Of a stretch of DNA of 25,976 nucleotides, positions 6,215-12,707 are shown in pieces; the first letter of the stretch is position 1, and every line of letters starts with the position of its first letter. Below the pieces are notes generated by a model, which was not told the origin of the DNA, did not search any database, and saw only the letters and a list, made by a program, of their open reading frames with translations. The DNA is taken from positions 1-25,976 of the IMG/VR virus record IMGVR_UViG_3300035698_002494. One strand, 5' to 3'. The DNA is from a virus. Position numbers and translations under genes: made by a program.

Positions 6215-6757
6215 ATGAAACATATTATGGGAAAAGGTTCGACATCATCCCTCAGTAACGTACAAGAGGGTGACATTCAACCTAATGCTACAGATCTTCG
6301 GTTGGATAGAGTATTTAAAATCAATACACAGTTGTTTACGTTATGTAACGATCTTAAAGACCATCGTGGTAGTGTTGAGATCCAGCCTGATACCGAGTCT
6401 TACTTTAACCTTACAGAAGGACACTACGAGGTTGTGATGGAGAATACCATCAGCGTTGGAGAGGGTGAAGCAGGGTGGGTAATTACTCGTTCAACTCTAA
6501 ATCGTAACGGGTTGTTCTTGACATCAGGTCTTTATGATTCTGGATATTCAGGACCGATGATGGCAGTATTACACGTTAACTGTGGTGCTGCTAGGATTAA
6601 AAAAGGAACTCGTGTTGGTCAGTATATAAGTTTCGACGCAGAGATGCTTCATGCTTACGACGGATCGTATGGGTTCGATCGATCTGGTCAACCTAAACCT
6701 GAGCATCAGAAGTTGTATGGTATCGGTAAATCACATGATCAAAAGTATGGAGCTTAA
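6215..6757 (+). CDS. dUTPase/dCTP-deaminase superfamily protein
   Basis: 180-residue member of the trimeric dUTPase/DCD fold. The IQPNATDLRL stretch (21-30) is the dCTP-deaminase signature, and RSTLNRNGL (92-100), LYDSGYSG (106-113) and KGTRVGQYISF (130-140) are the RSSLxxxGL, (I)DxGYxG and PGxRIGQ motifs. D108 fits the water-activating Asp of dUTPases. The catalytic Glu of dCTP deaminases, expected ten residues after this Asp, is Val118. dUTP hydrolysis is thus more likely than dCTP deamination. A strong AAAGGAGA site sets the start. It lies directly before the clamp gene (2-base gap), so nucleotide-pool and replication genes are co-expressed. Confidence 0.82.
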   Translation: MKHIMGKGSTSSLSNVQEGDIQPNATDLRLDRVFKINTQLFTLCNDLKDHRGSVEIQPDTESYFNLTEGHYEVVMENTISVGEGEAGWVITRSTLNRNGLFLTSGLYDSGYSGPMMAVLHVNCGAARIKKGTRVGQYISFDAEMLHAYDGSYGFDRSGQPKPEHQKLYGIGKSHDQKYGA

Positions 6758-6759
6758 TA

Positions 6760-7422
6760 ATGAATCTATCTAAACAAACAATCGCTTTATTTAAAAACTT
6801 TGCAGGCATCAATAGTAACCTATCGATCAAAGCTGGTAACAAACTCACAACTGTATCTGCAGGTAAGAACATCGTGGCACAAGCTGATATTACTGAGATG
6901 TTCCCTGTTGACTTTGGTATTTACGATCTCAATGAATTCTTGGGTGCGATGTCATTGTTTGACAACCCTAACCTGGAGTTTGATTCAAAGTGTGTAACAA
7001 TTAAAGAAGGAAAGAACAGTGTTAAATACTATGGTGCTAATCAATCTATACTTACTCCTGTTCCCAATATTAAGCAGTTCCCCGAACCTGATATTGAGTT
7101 TGACTTATCTAGTTCAATGTTGGTGCAGATTCTACGGGTATCCTCGATTCTCCACGTACCCGACTTCTCTTTAGTTGGTAACGGTTCAACTATTACAGTT
7201 GCCGTTACTGATAAATCTAACCCAACAGGTAACACATTTGAGTCTGAACTTGGGTTGTCTGATAAAGAGTTTAAAGTCAACTTCAAAGTAGAAAACCTCA
7301 AGATGATCAATAGTGATTACCGAGTTTCGATTGGTGGAAAGAAGATCAGTAGGTTTCAATCAACATCTCAGCAATTAACTTACTATGCTGCAATTGAAGT
7401 TGACTCCACGTTTAGTTTCTGA
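6760..7422 (+). CDS. 45: Sliding clamp, DNA polymerase processivity factor (gp45)
   Basis: 220 residues, against 228 for T4 gp45. It opens with the T4-type MNLSKQTIALFKNFAGINSNL and keeps the FPVDFGIYDLNEFLGAMSLF (49-68) and YYGANQSIL (90-98) segments typical of gp45. The C-terminus ends in a YYAAIEVDSTFSF strand. The clamp is a trimeric ring loaded by gp44/62 that tethers gp43; in T4 it is also the activator of late transcription. First gene of the 45-44-x-62-regA array. A strong promoter lies across its 3' end (7400-7428). Confidence 0.95.
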   Translation: MNLSKQTIALFKNFAGINSNLSIKAGNKLTTVSAGKNIVAQADITEMFPVDFGIYDLNEFLGAMSLFDNPNLEFDSKCVTIKEGKNSVKYYGANQSILTPVPNIKQFPEPDIEFDLSSSMLVQILRVSSILHVPDFSLVGNGSTITVAVTDKSNPTGNTFESELGLSDKEFKVNFKVENLKMINSDYRVSIGGKKISRFQSTSQQLTYYAAIEVDSTFSF

Positions 7423-7428
7423 TATAAT
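7400..7428 (+). promoter_or_regulatory. Sigma70-type promoter upstream of gene 44
   Basis: TTGACT (7400-7405), 17-base spacer, TATAAT (7423-7428). It straddles the clamp stop codon and lies about 25 bases before the gp44 start, allowing clamp-loader and regA expression apart from the clamp. Confidence 0.75.
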
Positions 7429-7452
7429 AGTTCTTTGTGATGGAGTTATATT

Positions 7453-8391
7453 ATGAGTGATCAATTCTTATGGGTAGAACGGTATCGCCCTCAAACTATC
7501 AATGAGTGTATCCTACAGGAAGGTATAAAACAAACGTTTAAGGATTACATCTCGTCAGGTGAACTGCCTAACTTTCTTTTTTACGGTACAGCTGGAGTAG
7601 GCAAGACTACTGTTGCTCGAGCTTTATGCAACGAGATTGGTGCCGACTGTATGTTCATCAACGGTTCAGATGAGTCTGGTATTGATGTATTACGAAGTAA
7701 GATTAGAGGGTTTGCTTCATCGGTTTCATTGACGGATGCTAAAAAAGTAGTGATACTTGATGAAGCAGACTACTTAAATCCTCAGTCAACACAACCAGCG
7801 CTTCGAGGTTTTATTGAGGAGTTTGCTGACAATTGCAGATTCATCCTAACTTGCAACTTCAAGAACAGAATTATTGAGCCTCTACACTCAAGGTGTTCGG
7901 TGATTGACTTTAGGGTGTCTGGTAAGGATAAAATTGAGCTGGCTGGTCAATTCTTCAAGCGAGTTATGTCAATCCTCAACCAAGAGGGGATTGACTTTGA
8001 CAAGAAGGTTGTTGCAGAACTTGTACAAAAGCATTTCCCTGACTTTCGTCGAGTGATTAATGAAATGCAACGATATTCAGTATCTGGTAAAATTGACTCG
8101 GGTATTCTTGTAAATGTTAGTTCTGACTCCTTCAAACAGCTATATACTCTCATGAAGGATAAAAACTTCAGCGAGGTACGCAAATGGGCTTCCGCCAACA
8201 GCGATGGTGACACAGTTCGGATATTCAGAGAACTATACGATCACTCAAACATATTCCTGGAGCCAACAAGCGTACCTCAACTTGTTCTACTACTAGCAGA
8301 TTATCAATTCAAAGCTTCATTTGTTGCAGACCATGAGTTGAATTTAATGGCGTGTCTGACTGAGATTATGGGTGGATGTAAATTCTTATGA
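7453..8391 (+). CDS. 44: Clamp loader large (ATPase) subunit (gp44)
   Basis: 312 residues, close to T4 gp44 (319). AAA+ clamp-loader ATPase: Walker A GTAGVGKT (45-52), Walker B VVILDEAD (99-106), sensor-1 TCNFKNRI (133-140) and the SRC motif (146-148) whose Arg is the trans-acting arginine finger. WVERYRP near the N-terminus (7-13) is the standard RFC/gp44 opening. Four gp44 subunits with one gp62 open and load the gp45 ring. The stop overlaps the start of the following membrane-protein gene (ATGA). Confidence 0.96.
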   Translation: MSDQFLWVERYRPQTINECILQEGIKQTFKDYISSGELPNFLFYGTAGVGKTTVARALCNEIGADCMFINGSDESGIDVLRSKIRGFASSVSLTDAKKVVILDEADYLNPQSTQPALRGFIEEFADNCRFILTCNFKNRIIEPLHSRCSVIDFRVSGKDKIELAGQFFKRVMSILNQEGIDFDKKVVAELVQKHFPDFRRVINEMQRYSVSGKIDSGILVNVSSDSFKQLYTLMKDKNFSEVRKWASANSDGDTVRIFRELYDHSNIFLEPTSVPQLVLLLADYQFKASFVADHELNLMACLTEIMGGCKFL

Positions 8392-8708
8392 TTGAATATA
8401 TTGTAACAGGAATAGTATCATTTTACCTTGGATGGCTAACAGGAGGGATTATTGCCAAAATAATAGTTAGGCAACATCAAGATACGTTATTTGGTGCCTT
8501 GGAAAAAGAGTTAGATAAGGTAGTCCATGTTGGGGTTAAAAAAGACGATAATATGTTCTACGTATACAGAAAGGATAATCAAGAGTTTTTAGCTCAAGGT
8601 AAAACTCCCAGCGAAGTGAAGAATGTCCTTGAAAAGAATTATCCTGGAAAGACCTTTATATTATCTGAACACGAACTAAAAGAGGTGGATTTCAATGAAT
8701 CCCTTTGA
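8388..8708 (+). CDS. Small membrane-anchored hypothetical protein
   Basis: 106 residues. Residues 4-27 (YIVTGIVSFYLGWLTGGIIAKIIV) form one predicted transmembrane helix with glycines in a GWLTGG patch, followed by a basic, soluble domain (KKDDNMFYVYRKDNQEF, then LEKNYPGKTF) that looks like a small alpha/beta unit. Topology is probably N-out/C-in by the positive-inside rule. The gene overlaps gp44 by four bases and gp62 by fourteen, so it is translationally embedded in the clamp-loader operon. In T4, genes 44 and 62 are adjacent, so this is an insertion. Function unknown; a membrane tether for replication or a host-takeover factor are possibilities only. Confidence 0.75.
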   Translation: MIEYIVTGIVSFYLGWLTGGIIAKIIVRQHQDTLFGALEKELDKVVHVGVKKDDNMFYVYRKDNQEFLAQGKTPSEVKNVLEKNYPGKTFILSEHELKEVDFNESL

Positions 8709-9075
8709 TTTCGTGAACGCTATTACTTACAACAAGCAAGACTTGTTTAGCGATAGTCAAGCCAATAAAGATTACGTTCCTTTTATTGTAAACAGGGCCT
8801 TATCATACTTCCCAGATACTGTACTGTATGCTAATGAAATGAATAGGAGTAATACCATTCCAAAAGAATGGCAATTCAACTTCCTAAGATCATCTATACC
8901 CAAGCGCAAGCGTTTTAGTAAGTGGGCTAAGAAAAATCAAGATCCAGAAGCCTTATCTGTAGTTTGTGAGTATTATAAATACTCTTCGGAAAAGGCAATG
9001 GAAGCACTTTCCATCCTCTCTATTGAACAAATAGATTATATAAAACAACAAATGGATAAAGGTGGAAAATCATGA
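8695..9075 (+). CDS. 62: Clamp loader small subunit (gp62)
   Basis: 126 residues, clearly shorter than T4 gp62 (187). It retains the family core: VNRALSYFPDTVLYANEMN (32-50), KRKRFSKWAKK and the C-terminal SSEKAMEALSILS helix (97-109). The AGAGGTGG site at 8681-8688 supports the ATG at 8695, which lies inside the end of the preceding gene. The protein is the non-ATPase fifth subunit of the gp44/62 loader. Short gp62 versions are usual outside the coliphage branch as far as I recall. The stop overlaps the RegA start. Confidence 0.88.
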   Translation: MNPFDFVNAITYNKQDLFSDSQANKDYVPFIVNRALSYFPDTVLYANEMNRSNTIPKEWQFNFLRSSIPKRKRFSKWAKKNQDPEALSVVCEYYKYSSEKAMEALSILSIEQIDYIKQQMDKGGKS

Positions 9076-9497
9076 CGATAGACGTGATCTATTACGATTG
9101 GACTCCGGACTCGATGTTAGAGATTACTCTACCAACCCCGGACAACTTTCTAAAGGTCAAAGAAACATTAACTCGTATTGGTGTTGCCTCTAAGAAAGAT
9201 AAGAGGTTATATCAATCCGCACATATCCTGCACAAGCAAGGACGCTATTTTATCGTCCACTTTAAAGAGCTGTTCATTCTTGATAACAAAGACAGCAATA
9301 TTTCAGTGGGTGATATAGAACGCAGAAACGCAATTGCGATTCTGCTAGAGGATTGGGGGTTGTTAAAGATTGTTTCAAAACCAACCACCAATACTCAATC
9401 AGTACTCTCTCAGATTAAGATTGTATCCTATAAAGAGAAGAGTGGGTGGGAGTTAATCCCAAAATACAACATTGGACAAAGAAGGAAGGTGGATTAA
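9072..9497 (+). CDS. regA: RegA translational repressor of early genes
   Basis: 141 residues (T4 RegA: 122). From residue 16 the match to T4 RegA is close: LEITLPTPDNFLKVKETLTR, DKRLYQSAHILHKQGRYFIVHFKELF, RRNAIAILLEDWGLLKIV and a C-terminal WELIPKYNIG. RegA binds the start regions of selected early mRNAs, including replication genes, and blocks translation. About 15 extra residues precede the T4-type start (ATG at 9114); the upstream ATG at 9072 has a GGTGGA site and overlaps the gp62 stop, so it is preferred. Located directly after 62 as in T4. Confidence 0.95.
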   Translation: MTIDVIYYDWTPDSMLEITLPTPDNFLKVKETLTRIGVASKKDKRLYQSAHILHKQGRYFIVHFKELFILDNKDSNISVGDIERRNAIAILLEDWGLLKIVSKPTTNTQSVLSQIKIVSYKEKSGWELIPKYNIGQRRKVD

Positions 9498-9499
9498 AC

Positions 9500-9688
9500 A
9501 TGGAAGATACTAAACTCAATCTAGAACTATCTGTTGCTGAAGTTAATGCAATCCTACGCTCACTTGGCAAGCATCCGTTTGATGAGATCGCTGCTTTGAT
9601 TGCTAAGATCAAAGGTCAGGGAGAAACTCAGCTTGCAGAACTGCAAGGTGAAGAGGATCCTCAACAAGAAGTAGAATCAGCTAAATAA
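9500..9688 (+). CDS. Small conserved phage protein, 62 aa
   Basis: 62 residues starting at an ATG two bases after regA, behind AAGGAAGGTGG. An in-frame upstream start at 9446 lies within regA and is not needed. The core LELSVAEVNAILRSLGKHPF followed by a helix EIAALIAKIKGQGETQL resembles small phage proteins often seen near replication or structural genes, with a helix-turn-helix-like pair of helices; the tail is acidic (EEDPQQEVESAK). Function not known. It ends at TAAATA, where the hsp20 leader begins. Confidence 0.75.
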   Translation: MEDTKLNLELSVAEVNAILRSLGKHPFDEIAALIAKIKGQGETQLAELQGEEDPQQEVESAK

Positions 9689-9839
9689 AAATGTCCCTAC
9701 CTTGGGAACGTTGTCGTCACGTTAAATGGCGTCTGCGAAATTTCACTGCTTGGCATACTGAGCGCCGGATAAAGTAACCGGCAGTGCATTGCCTAATGGA
9801 ATGCACAATTAACCAACCTCGCTTAATAGGAGTATTAAT
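9689..9839 (+). promoter_or_regulatory. Multi-hairpin hsp20 leader; candidate RNA thermometer or structured RNA
   Basis: The 151-base gap before hsp20 holds successive hairpins: AACGT/ACGTT (9707-9711 with 9719-9723), GCTTGG/CTGAGC with wobble pairs (9748-9753 with 9758-9763), GCCGG/CCGGC (9764-9768 with 9778-9782), GTGCATT/AATGCAC (9784-9790 with 9800-9806), and TTAATA/TATTAA (9823-9828 with 9833-9838) whose four-base loop is the Shine-Dalgarno GGAG. An alternative helix CACTGC/GCAGTG (9744-9749 with 9781-9786) competes with two of them. No open frame of note is present. Because the gene is a small heat-shock protein, temperature-dependent opening is an attractive hypothesis; no known thermometer class is matched. 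Confidence 0.45.
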
Positions 9840-10364
9840 ATGTTTATTAGTAAACAAGGCACTTGGCCAGAGCTTAAAGATTTTGATAAGTTCTTTGTGG
9901 GATTTGAGGATCACATAAAAAGAATTCAGCAAGCTCATGATGGGATTGCAAAAAACATTCCCAACTACCCACCATATAACATCAAAAAGATTGCAGAAAA
10001 TAAGTATGCAATCGAGATTGCAGTTGCTGGGTTTGCAAAGTCAGATATTGAACTCGAACTAGATGGAGATAAACTTCACATCCGTGGCAAGTCTTCAGAA
10101 GATGAAACACATGTGACTGAGAACTACCTTTACAAAGGCATTGCTGCTCGTCCGTTTACGCGCACATTCATGCTGAATGATAATGTAGAAGTGAAGGCTG
10201 CAGCTTTTTGGAACGGGATGCTTAAAGTAGTATTAGAGCATATTATTCCAGAGCACAACAAGCCACGAAAGATTGATATTTCAGATGAACCTTCAACGGT
10301 GTCTGAGTTTGCTCAACACAATCAAAATCCTGTTCAACCTCAATTATTGACGGAACACAACTAA
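9840..10364 (+). CDS. hsp20: Small heat-shock protein, Hsp20/alpha-crystallin family (IbpA-like)
   Basis: 174 residues. An alpha-crystallin domain spans roughly 46-138: YNIKKIAENKYAIEIAVAGF, DIELELDGDKLHIRGKS and the NGMLKVVLE version of the AxxxNGxL signature (125-133). An IxI-type motif (IDI, 145-147) follows, used for oligomer assembly. ATP-independent holdases of this kind keep proteins soluble; in phages they may help capsid assembly or protect phage proteins during infection, which is inference. Hsp20 genes are common in cyanophages and other environmental T4-like phages but absent from T4. Structured leader upstream; a GC-rich hairpin follows directly after the stop. Confidence 0.93.
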   Translation: MFISKQGTWPELKDFDKFFVGFEDHIKRIQQAHDGIAKNIPNYPPYNIKKIAENKYAIEIAVAGFAKSDIELELDGDKLHIRGKSSEDETHVTENYLYKGIAARPFTRTFMLNDNVEVKAAAFWNGMLKVVLEHIIPEHNKPRKIDISDEPSTVSEFAQHNQNPVQPQLLTEHN

Positions 10365-10365
10365 C

Positions 10366-10397
10366 AGGAGAGGGCCCTTTCTTGGGCCCTCATTATA
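10366..10397 (+). promoter_or_regulatory. Hairpin bridging a Shine-Dalgarno to a start codon; may also terminate hsp20 mRNA
   Basis: AGGAG at 10366-10370 is followed by an inverted repeat: AGGGCCC (10371-10377), loop TTTCTT (10378-10383), GGGCCCT (10384-10390). Folded out, it leaves seven bases (10391-10397) between AGGAG and the ATG at 10398, ideal SD spacing. This resembles the T4 gene 25 arrangement. The stem can extend one pair (G10370-C10391) at the cost of the SD. There is no U-tract after the stem (ATTATAATGG), so a terminator role is less convincing. Confidence 0.55.
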
Positions 10398-10586
10398 ATG
10401 GTCTTAGTGAGATTTCAAACAACACGTTTTGGTAAATGGAAAGTACAGCTATCGTTCAATCAGGATGAACAACTATTTTTAGTTGTTGCTCTCAACACAA
10501 TAAACGATAATGTCATTGTTAGGTCCTTCCATGGTGAGATGGACGTAATTAAATTTGTTTCTTTTTTAGGTGAAAAATATGAGTAA
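10398..10586 (+). CDS. Small hypothetical protein, 62 aa
   Basis: 62 residues, mostly alternating hydrophobic strands (MVLVRFQTTRFGKWKVQL, QLFLVVALN) ending in a helix; no family is recognised. There is no SD right before the ATG, but the AGGAG at 10366-10370 would reach it across the GC-rich hairpin. The 3' end overlaps the next gene by eight bases, which supports real translation coupling. Confidence 0.6.
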   Translation: MVLVRFQTTRFGKWKVQLSFNQDEQLFLVVALNTINDNVIVRSFHGEMDVIKFVSFLGEKYE

Positions 10587-10875
10587 ACTAATGTTATATA
10601 AGTTGGTGTCGGGTGAAGAGTTAGTTGGTGAAGTAGTCCAAACATCGGAGCACTCTGTCGAAGTCAAAAATGCTGTGACCCTTGTGTATCAACAGATGGC
10701 CGAAGGTAAGATGTCGGTTGGATTTGCTCCGTTTATGCCTTATGCTGAAGGTAAGATTGAGATAAAAAATTCTGCGATTGCTGCTGGATCCTCACCAACA
10801 GAGCAGATTGCCAACGAGCACATGCGCGTCTTCTCAGGGATTGTAATTGCTTCTGCGGGCTCTAAATTCGCGTGA
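10579..10875 (+). CDS. Sm/Lsm-like small beta-barrel phage protein
   Basis: 98 residues starting at the ATG with AGGTGA at 10568-10573; an in-frame GTG at 10570 is part of that ribosome-binding site and is rejected. The sequence begins LMLYKLVSGEELVGEVVQTSEHSVEVKNAVTLV, the strand-turn-strand pattern of Sm-like barrels, and continues with GFAPFMPYAEGK and a C-terminal strand region. Comparable small proteins occur near replication genes of T4-like cyanophages. A role in RNA binding (Hfq/Lsm-like) is possible, but no RNA-binding residues can be named. Function remains unknown. Confidence 0.72.
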   Translation: MSKLMLYKLVSGEELVGEVVQTSEHSVEVKNAVTLVYQQMAEGKMSVGFAPFMPYAEGKIEIKNSAIAAGSSPTEQIANEHMRVFSGIVIASAGSKFA

Positions 10876-10885
10876 TTTCGGCCTG

Positions 10886-10914
10886 TTGCCCTATATTCAT
10901 TTAATTGGTATAAT
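10886..10914 (+). promoter_or_regulatory. Sigma70-type promoter before the 134-aa gene
   Basis: TTGCCC (10886-10891), 17-base spacer, perfect TATAAT (10909-10914), in a true 71-base intergenic gap. Predicted start near 10921 leaves about 26 bases of leader with AAGGAG before the ATG at 10947. It probably serves the 134-aa gene and the DNA ligase gene. Confidence 0.65.
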
Positions 10915-10946
10915 GGGGCATCAGTTAAGAAATCAAGGAGCTTACT

Positions 10947-11351
10947 ATGACCGAATTCACTTTTGACGAGAATGCAATTTCAGATCTGCACAAGGACGCT
11001 TATGGCTTCCGACCCGGCCAGTACTTTTGGGCTGACTGGGCAGAGGCTAGCGATCATGGTAAGCAGGAAATTTGGGACGAGTTGATCGTAGTTCTGCACC
11101 GCGCGGTAGCAGAAGAGGAAGAGAGCGAGCGCAGTGCAATTAGTGATTTTGAGCGTGACATTAGTCACAACATGGCTCATGGTGCTAAGGATCGTGCAAC
11201 TGCTATCTTCTGGATGCTGGACGGTTCACTTGAGGATTGGGATTTGGGTTATGGGAGTGAGTATGCTTGCTTCACCTTTGGGCTACCTTTTAGCATGCAA
11301 ACAGAGTTAAACCCAATCATTGACCAACTACGCATCCAGCGTTGCGTTTAA
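10947..11351 (+). CDS. Conserved phage hypothetical protein, 134 aa
   Basis: 134 residues, acidic. The N-terminal FDENAISDLHKDAYGFRPGQ (6-25) is a motif I recognise from hypothetical proteins of many tailed phages; no function is known. The middle is a charged helix (AVAEEEESERSAISDFERDI), followed by a helix-rich DRATAIFWMLDG and a hydrophobic FGLPF segment. No catalytic motif is evident. It follows its own promoter and is 13 bases upstream of the ligase, probably in the same transcript. Confidence 0.8.
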   Translation: MTEFTFDENAISDLHKDAYGFRPGQYFWADWAEASDHGKQEIWDELIVVLHRAVAEEEESERSAISDFERDISHNMAHGAKDRATAIFWMLDGSLEDWDLGYGSEYACFTFGLPFSMQTELNPIIDQLRIQRCV

Positions 11352-11364
11352 GGACAACTACATT

Positions 11365-12666
11365 ATGAGCATCAATCAAATATTTGTAGAGCTAGCTGCT
11401 AACAGCTCACGCAACTTCAAGATTCAACAGTTAAATAATCACAAAGATAATGAGCTGCTTAAGCACGTTTGCTTCCTTGCGCTTGATACTTTCACCCAAT
11501 TCTATATTCGCAAAATCCCCTCTTACACACCTGCAACAATTGACAAAGCTACCAGCTTAGACATGGCAGTGGATTGTCTCCACACCATATACCTCCGTCG
11601 AGTTACTGGAAATGCTGCCGTTAAATATCTAACGAATATGTTGTCTTCGCTGACTGAAGATGATGCTAAGGTTATCGAGCGTATCATTCAAAAAGACTTG
11701 AAGTGCGGTGTCAGTGAATCTACAGTCAATAAGGTATGGCCAGGTCTGGTACATGAATACCCTTGCATGCTTGCTTCCGCGTTCGATCAAAAACTAATCG
11801 ATAAAGTTAATTTTCCAGCTTATGTTCAACTAAAAGCAGACGGCATGAGATTCAATGCTGTTGTACGTGAAGGAACTGTTGAGTTTCGTTCACGTAACGG
11901 TAAAGACATTCAGATTGCTGATCCAACATTTGCTGAACCTTTTATTCTTATGGCTAATGGAGAGGATGTCGTATTTGATGGTGAGCTGCTTATTTGTGGC
12001 CAGCCCGGTGAATTTCTTGATCGTAAAACTGGTAATGGTATACTCAACAAGGCCGTTAAAGGGACACAGTCAAAAGCTGAGGGGGAGACAGTATATGCTA
12101 CGTTATGGGATCTAATTCCTTTAGTGGATTTCGAAGCTGGAGTGTGCAAAACTCCATACTCGATTCGCCTTCAGAAGTTAAACGTGTTGATCGAGGGAGC
12201 TAATGACCGAGTCAGTAACGTGTGGACCAAGGAAGTGGACACACTAGAAGAAGCTCAATCTCATTTTGAGCGACTTTTGTCTTTAGGACAAGAAGGCATC
12301 ATCCTGAAAACTAAAGACATGATTTGGGAGAATAAGCGTTCAAAGCACCAGATCAAATTTAAGGGTGAGCTTGAATGCGATCTCAAGGTCGTTGATTGGG
12401 TAGAAGGAACAGGAAAAAATAATGGACGTATGGGTGCTCTCGTTCTTGAGTCTGCTTGTGGTACTGTCAGGGTCGGTCTGGGTACGGGCTTCTCTGATGC
12501 TGATCGTGATTCCATTACTCGCGAATGCATCGGACGTATTGTGGCTGTTAAATACAATGCGCGAATTAGCGACAAGAGGAGAGGAGTTGATTCTCTCTTT
12601 CTTCCAGTATTTTTAGAGTGGAGGCTTGACAAGACTATTGCTGATACATCTGACTTGATTAAATAA
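11365..12666 (+). CDS. 30: ATP-dependent DNA ligase (T4 gp30-like)
   Basis: 433 residues (T4 ligase: 487). The nucleotidyltransferase core contains motif I LKADGMR (156-162) with the adenylated lysine K157, motif III VFDGELL, motif IV EGIILK and motif V KFKGELECDLKVV. An N-terminal helical domain of about 140 residues corresponds to the T4 ligase N-terminal domain, and the OB-fold domain follows motif V. It seals nicks at Okazaki junctions and in repair using ATP. The start at 11365 follows AAGGA; an earlier in-frame start at 11320 would overlap the previous gene and is rejected. Confidence 0.95.
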   Translation: MSINQIFVELAANSSRNFKIQQLNNHKDNELLKHVCFLALDTFTQFYIRKIPSYTPATIDKATSLDMAVDCLHTIYLRRVTGNAAVKYLTNMLSSLTEDDAKVIERIIQKDLKCGVSESTVNKVWPGLVHEYPCMLASAFDQKLIDKVNFPAYVQLKADGMRFNAVVREGTVEFRSRNGKDIQIADPTFAEPFILMANGEDVVFDGELLICGQPGEFLDRKTGNGILNKAVKGTQSKAEGETVYATLWDLIPLVDFEAGVCKTPYSIRLQKLNVLIEGANDRVSNVWTKEVDTLEEAQSHFERLLSLGQEGIILKTKDMIWENKRSKHQIKFKGELECDLKVVDWVEGTGKNNGRMGALVLESACGTVRVGLGTGFSDADRDSITRECIGRIVAVKYNARISDKRRGVDSLFLPVFLEWRLDKTIADTSDLIK

Positions 12667-12683
12667 GAAGTTGGGTGTATGAT
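12655..12683 (+). promoter_or_regulatory. Sigma70-type promoter upstream of DNA polymerase
   Basis: TTGATT (12655-12660), 17-base spacer, TATGAT (12678-12683), across the end of the ligase gene. Predicted start near 12690, about 18 bases before the polymerase start. Confidence 0.55.
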
Positions 12684-12707
12684 GACAGATCGATTATAGG
12701 ATGAAGA

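Noticed and set aside
9689-9839. Hammerhead-type ribozyme or tRNA in the hsp20 leader
   Set aside because: The conserved CUGAUGA core is absent, and no cloverleaf with T-loop (GTTCRA) could be drawn.
10394-10399. Perfect TATAAT overlapping the ATG at 10398
   Set aside because: No -35 element lies 16-18 bases upstream (that place is the GC-rich hairpin), and a start here would give a transcript lacking the start codon.
10888-10918. GCCC...GGGC inverted repeat as a possible terminator or operator before the 134-aa gene
   Set aside because: Only four pairs with a loop of more than 20 bases; the sequence is better explained as the promoter boxes TTGCCC and TATAAT.
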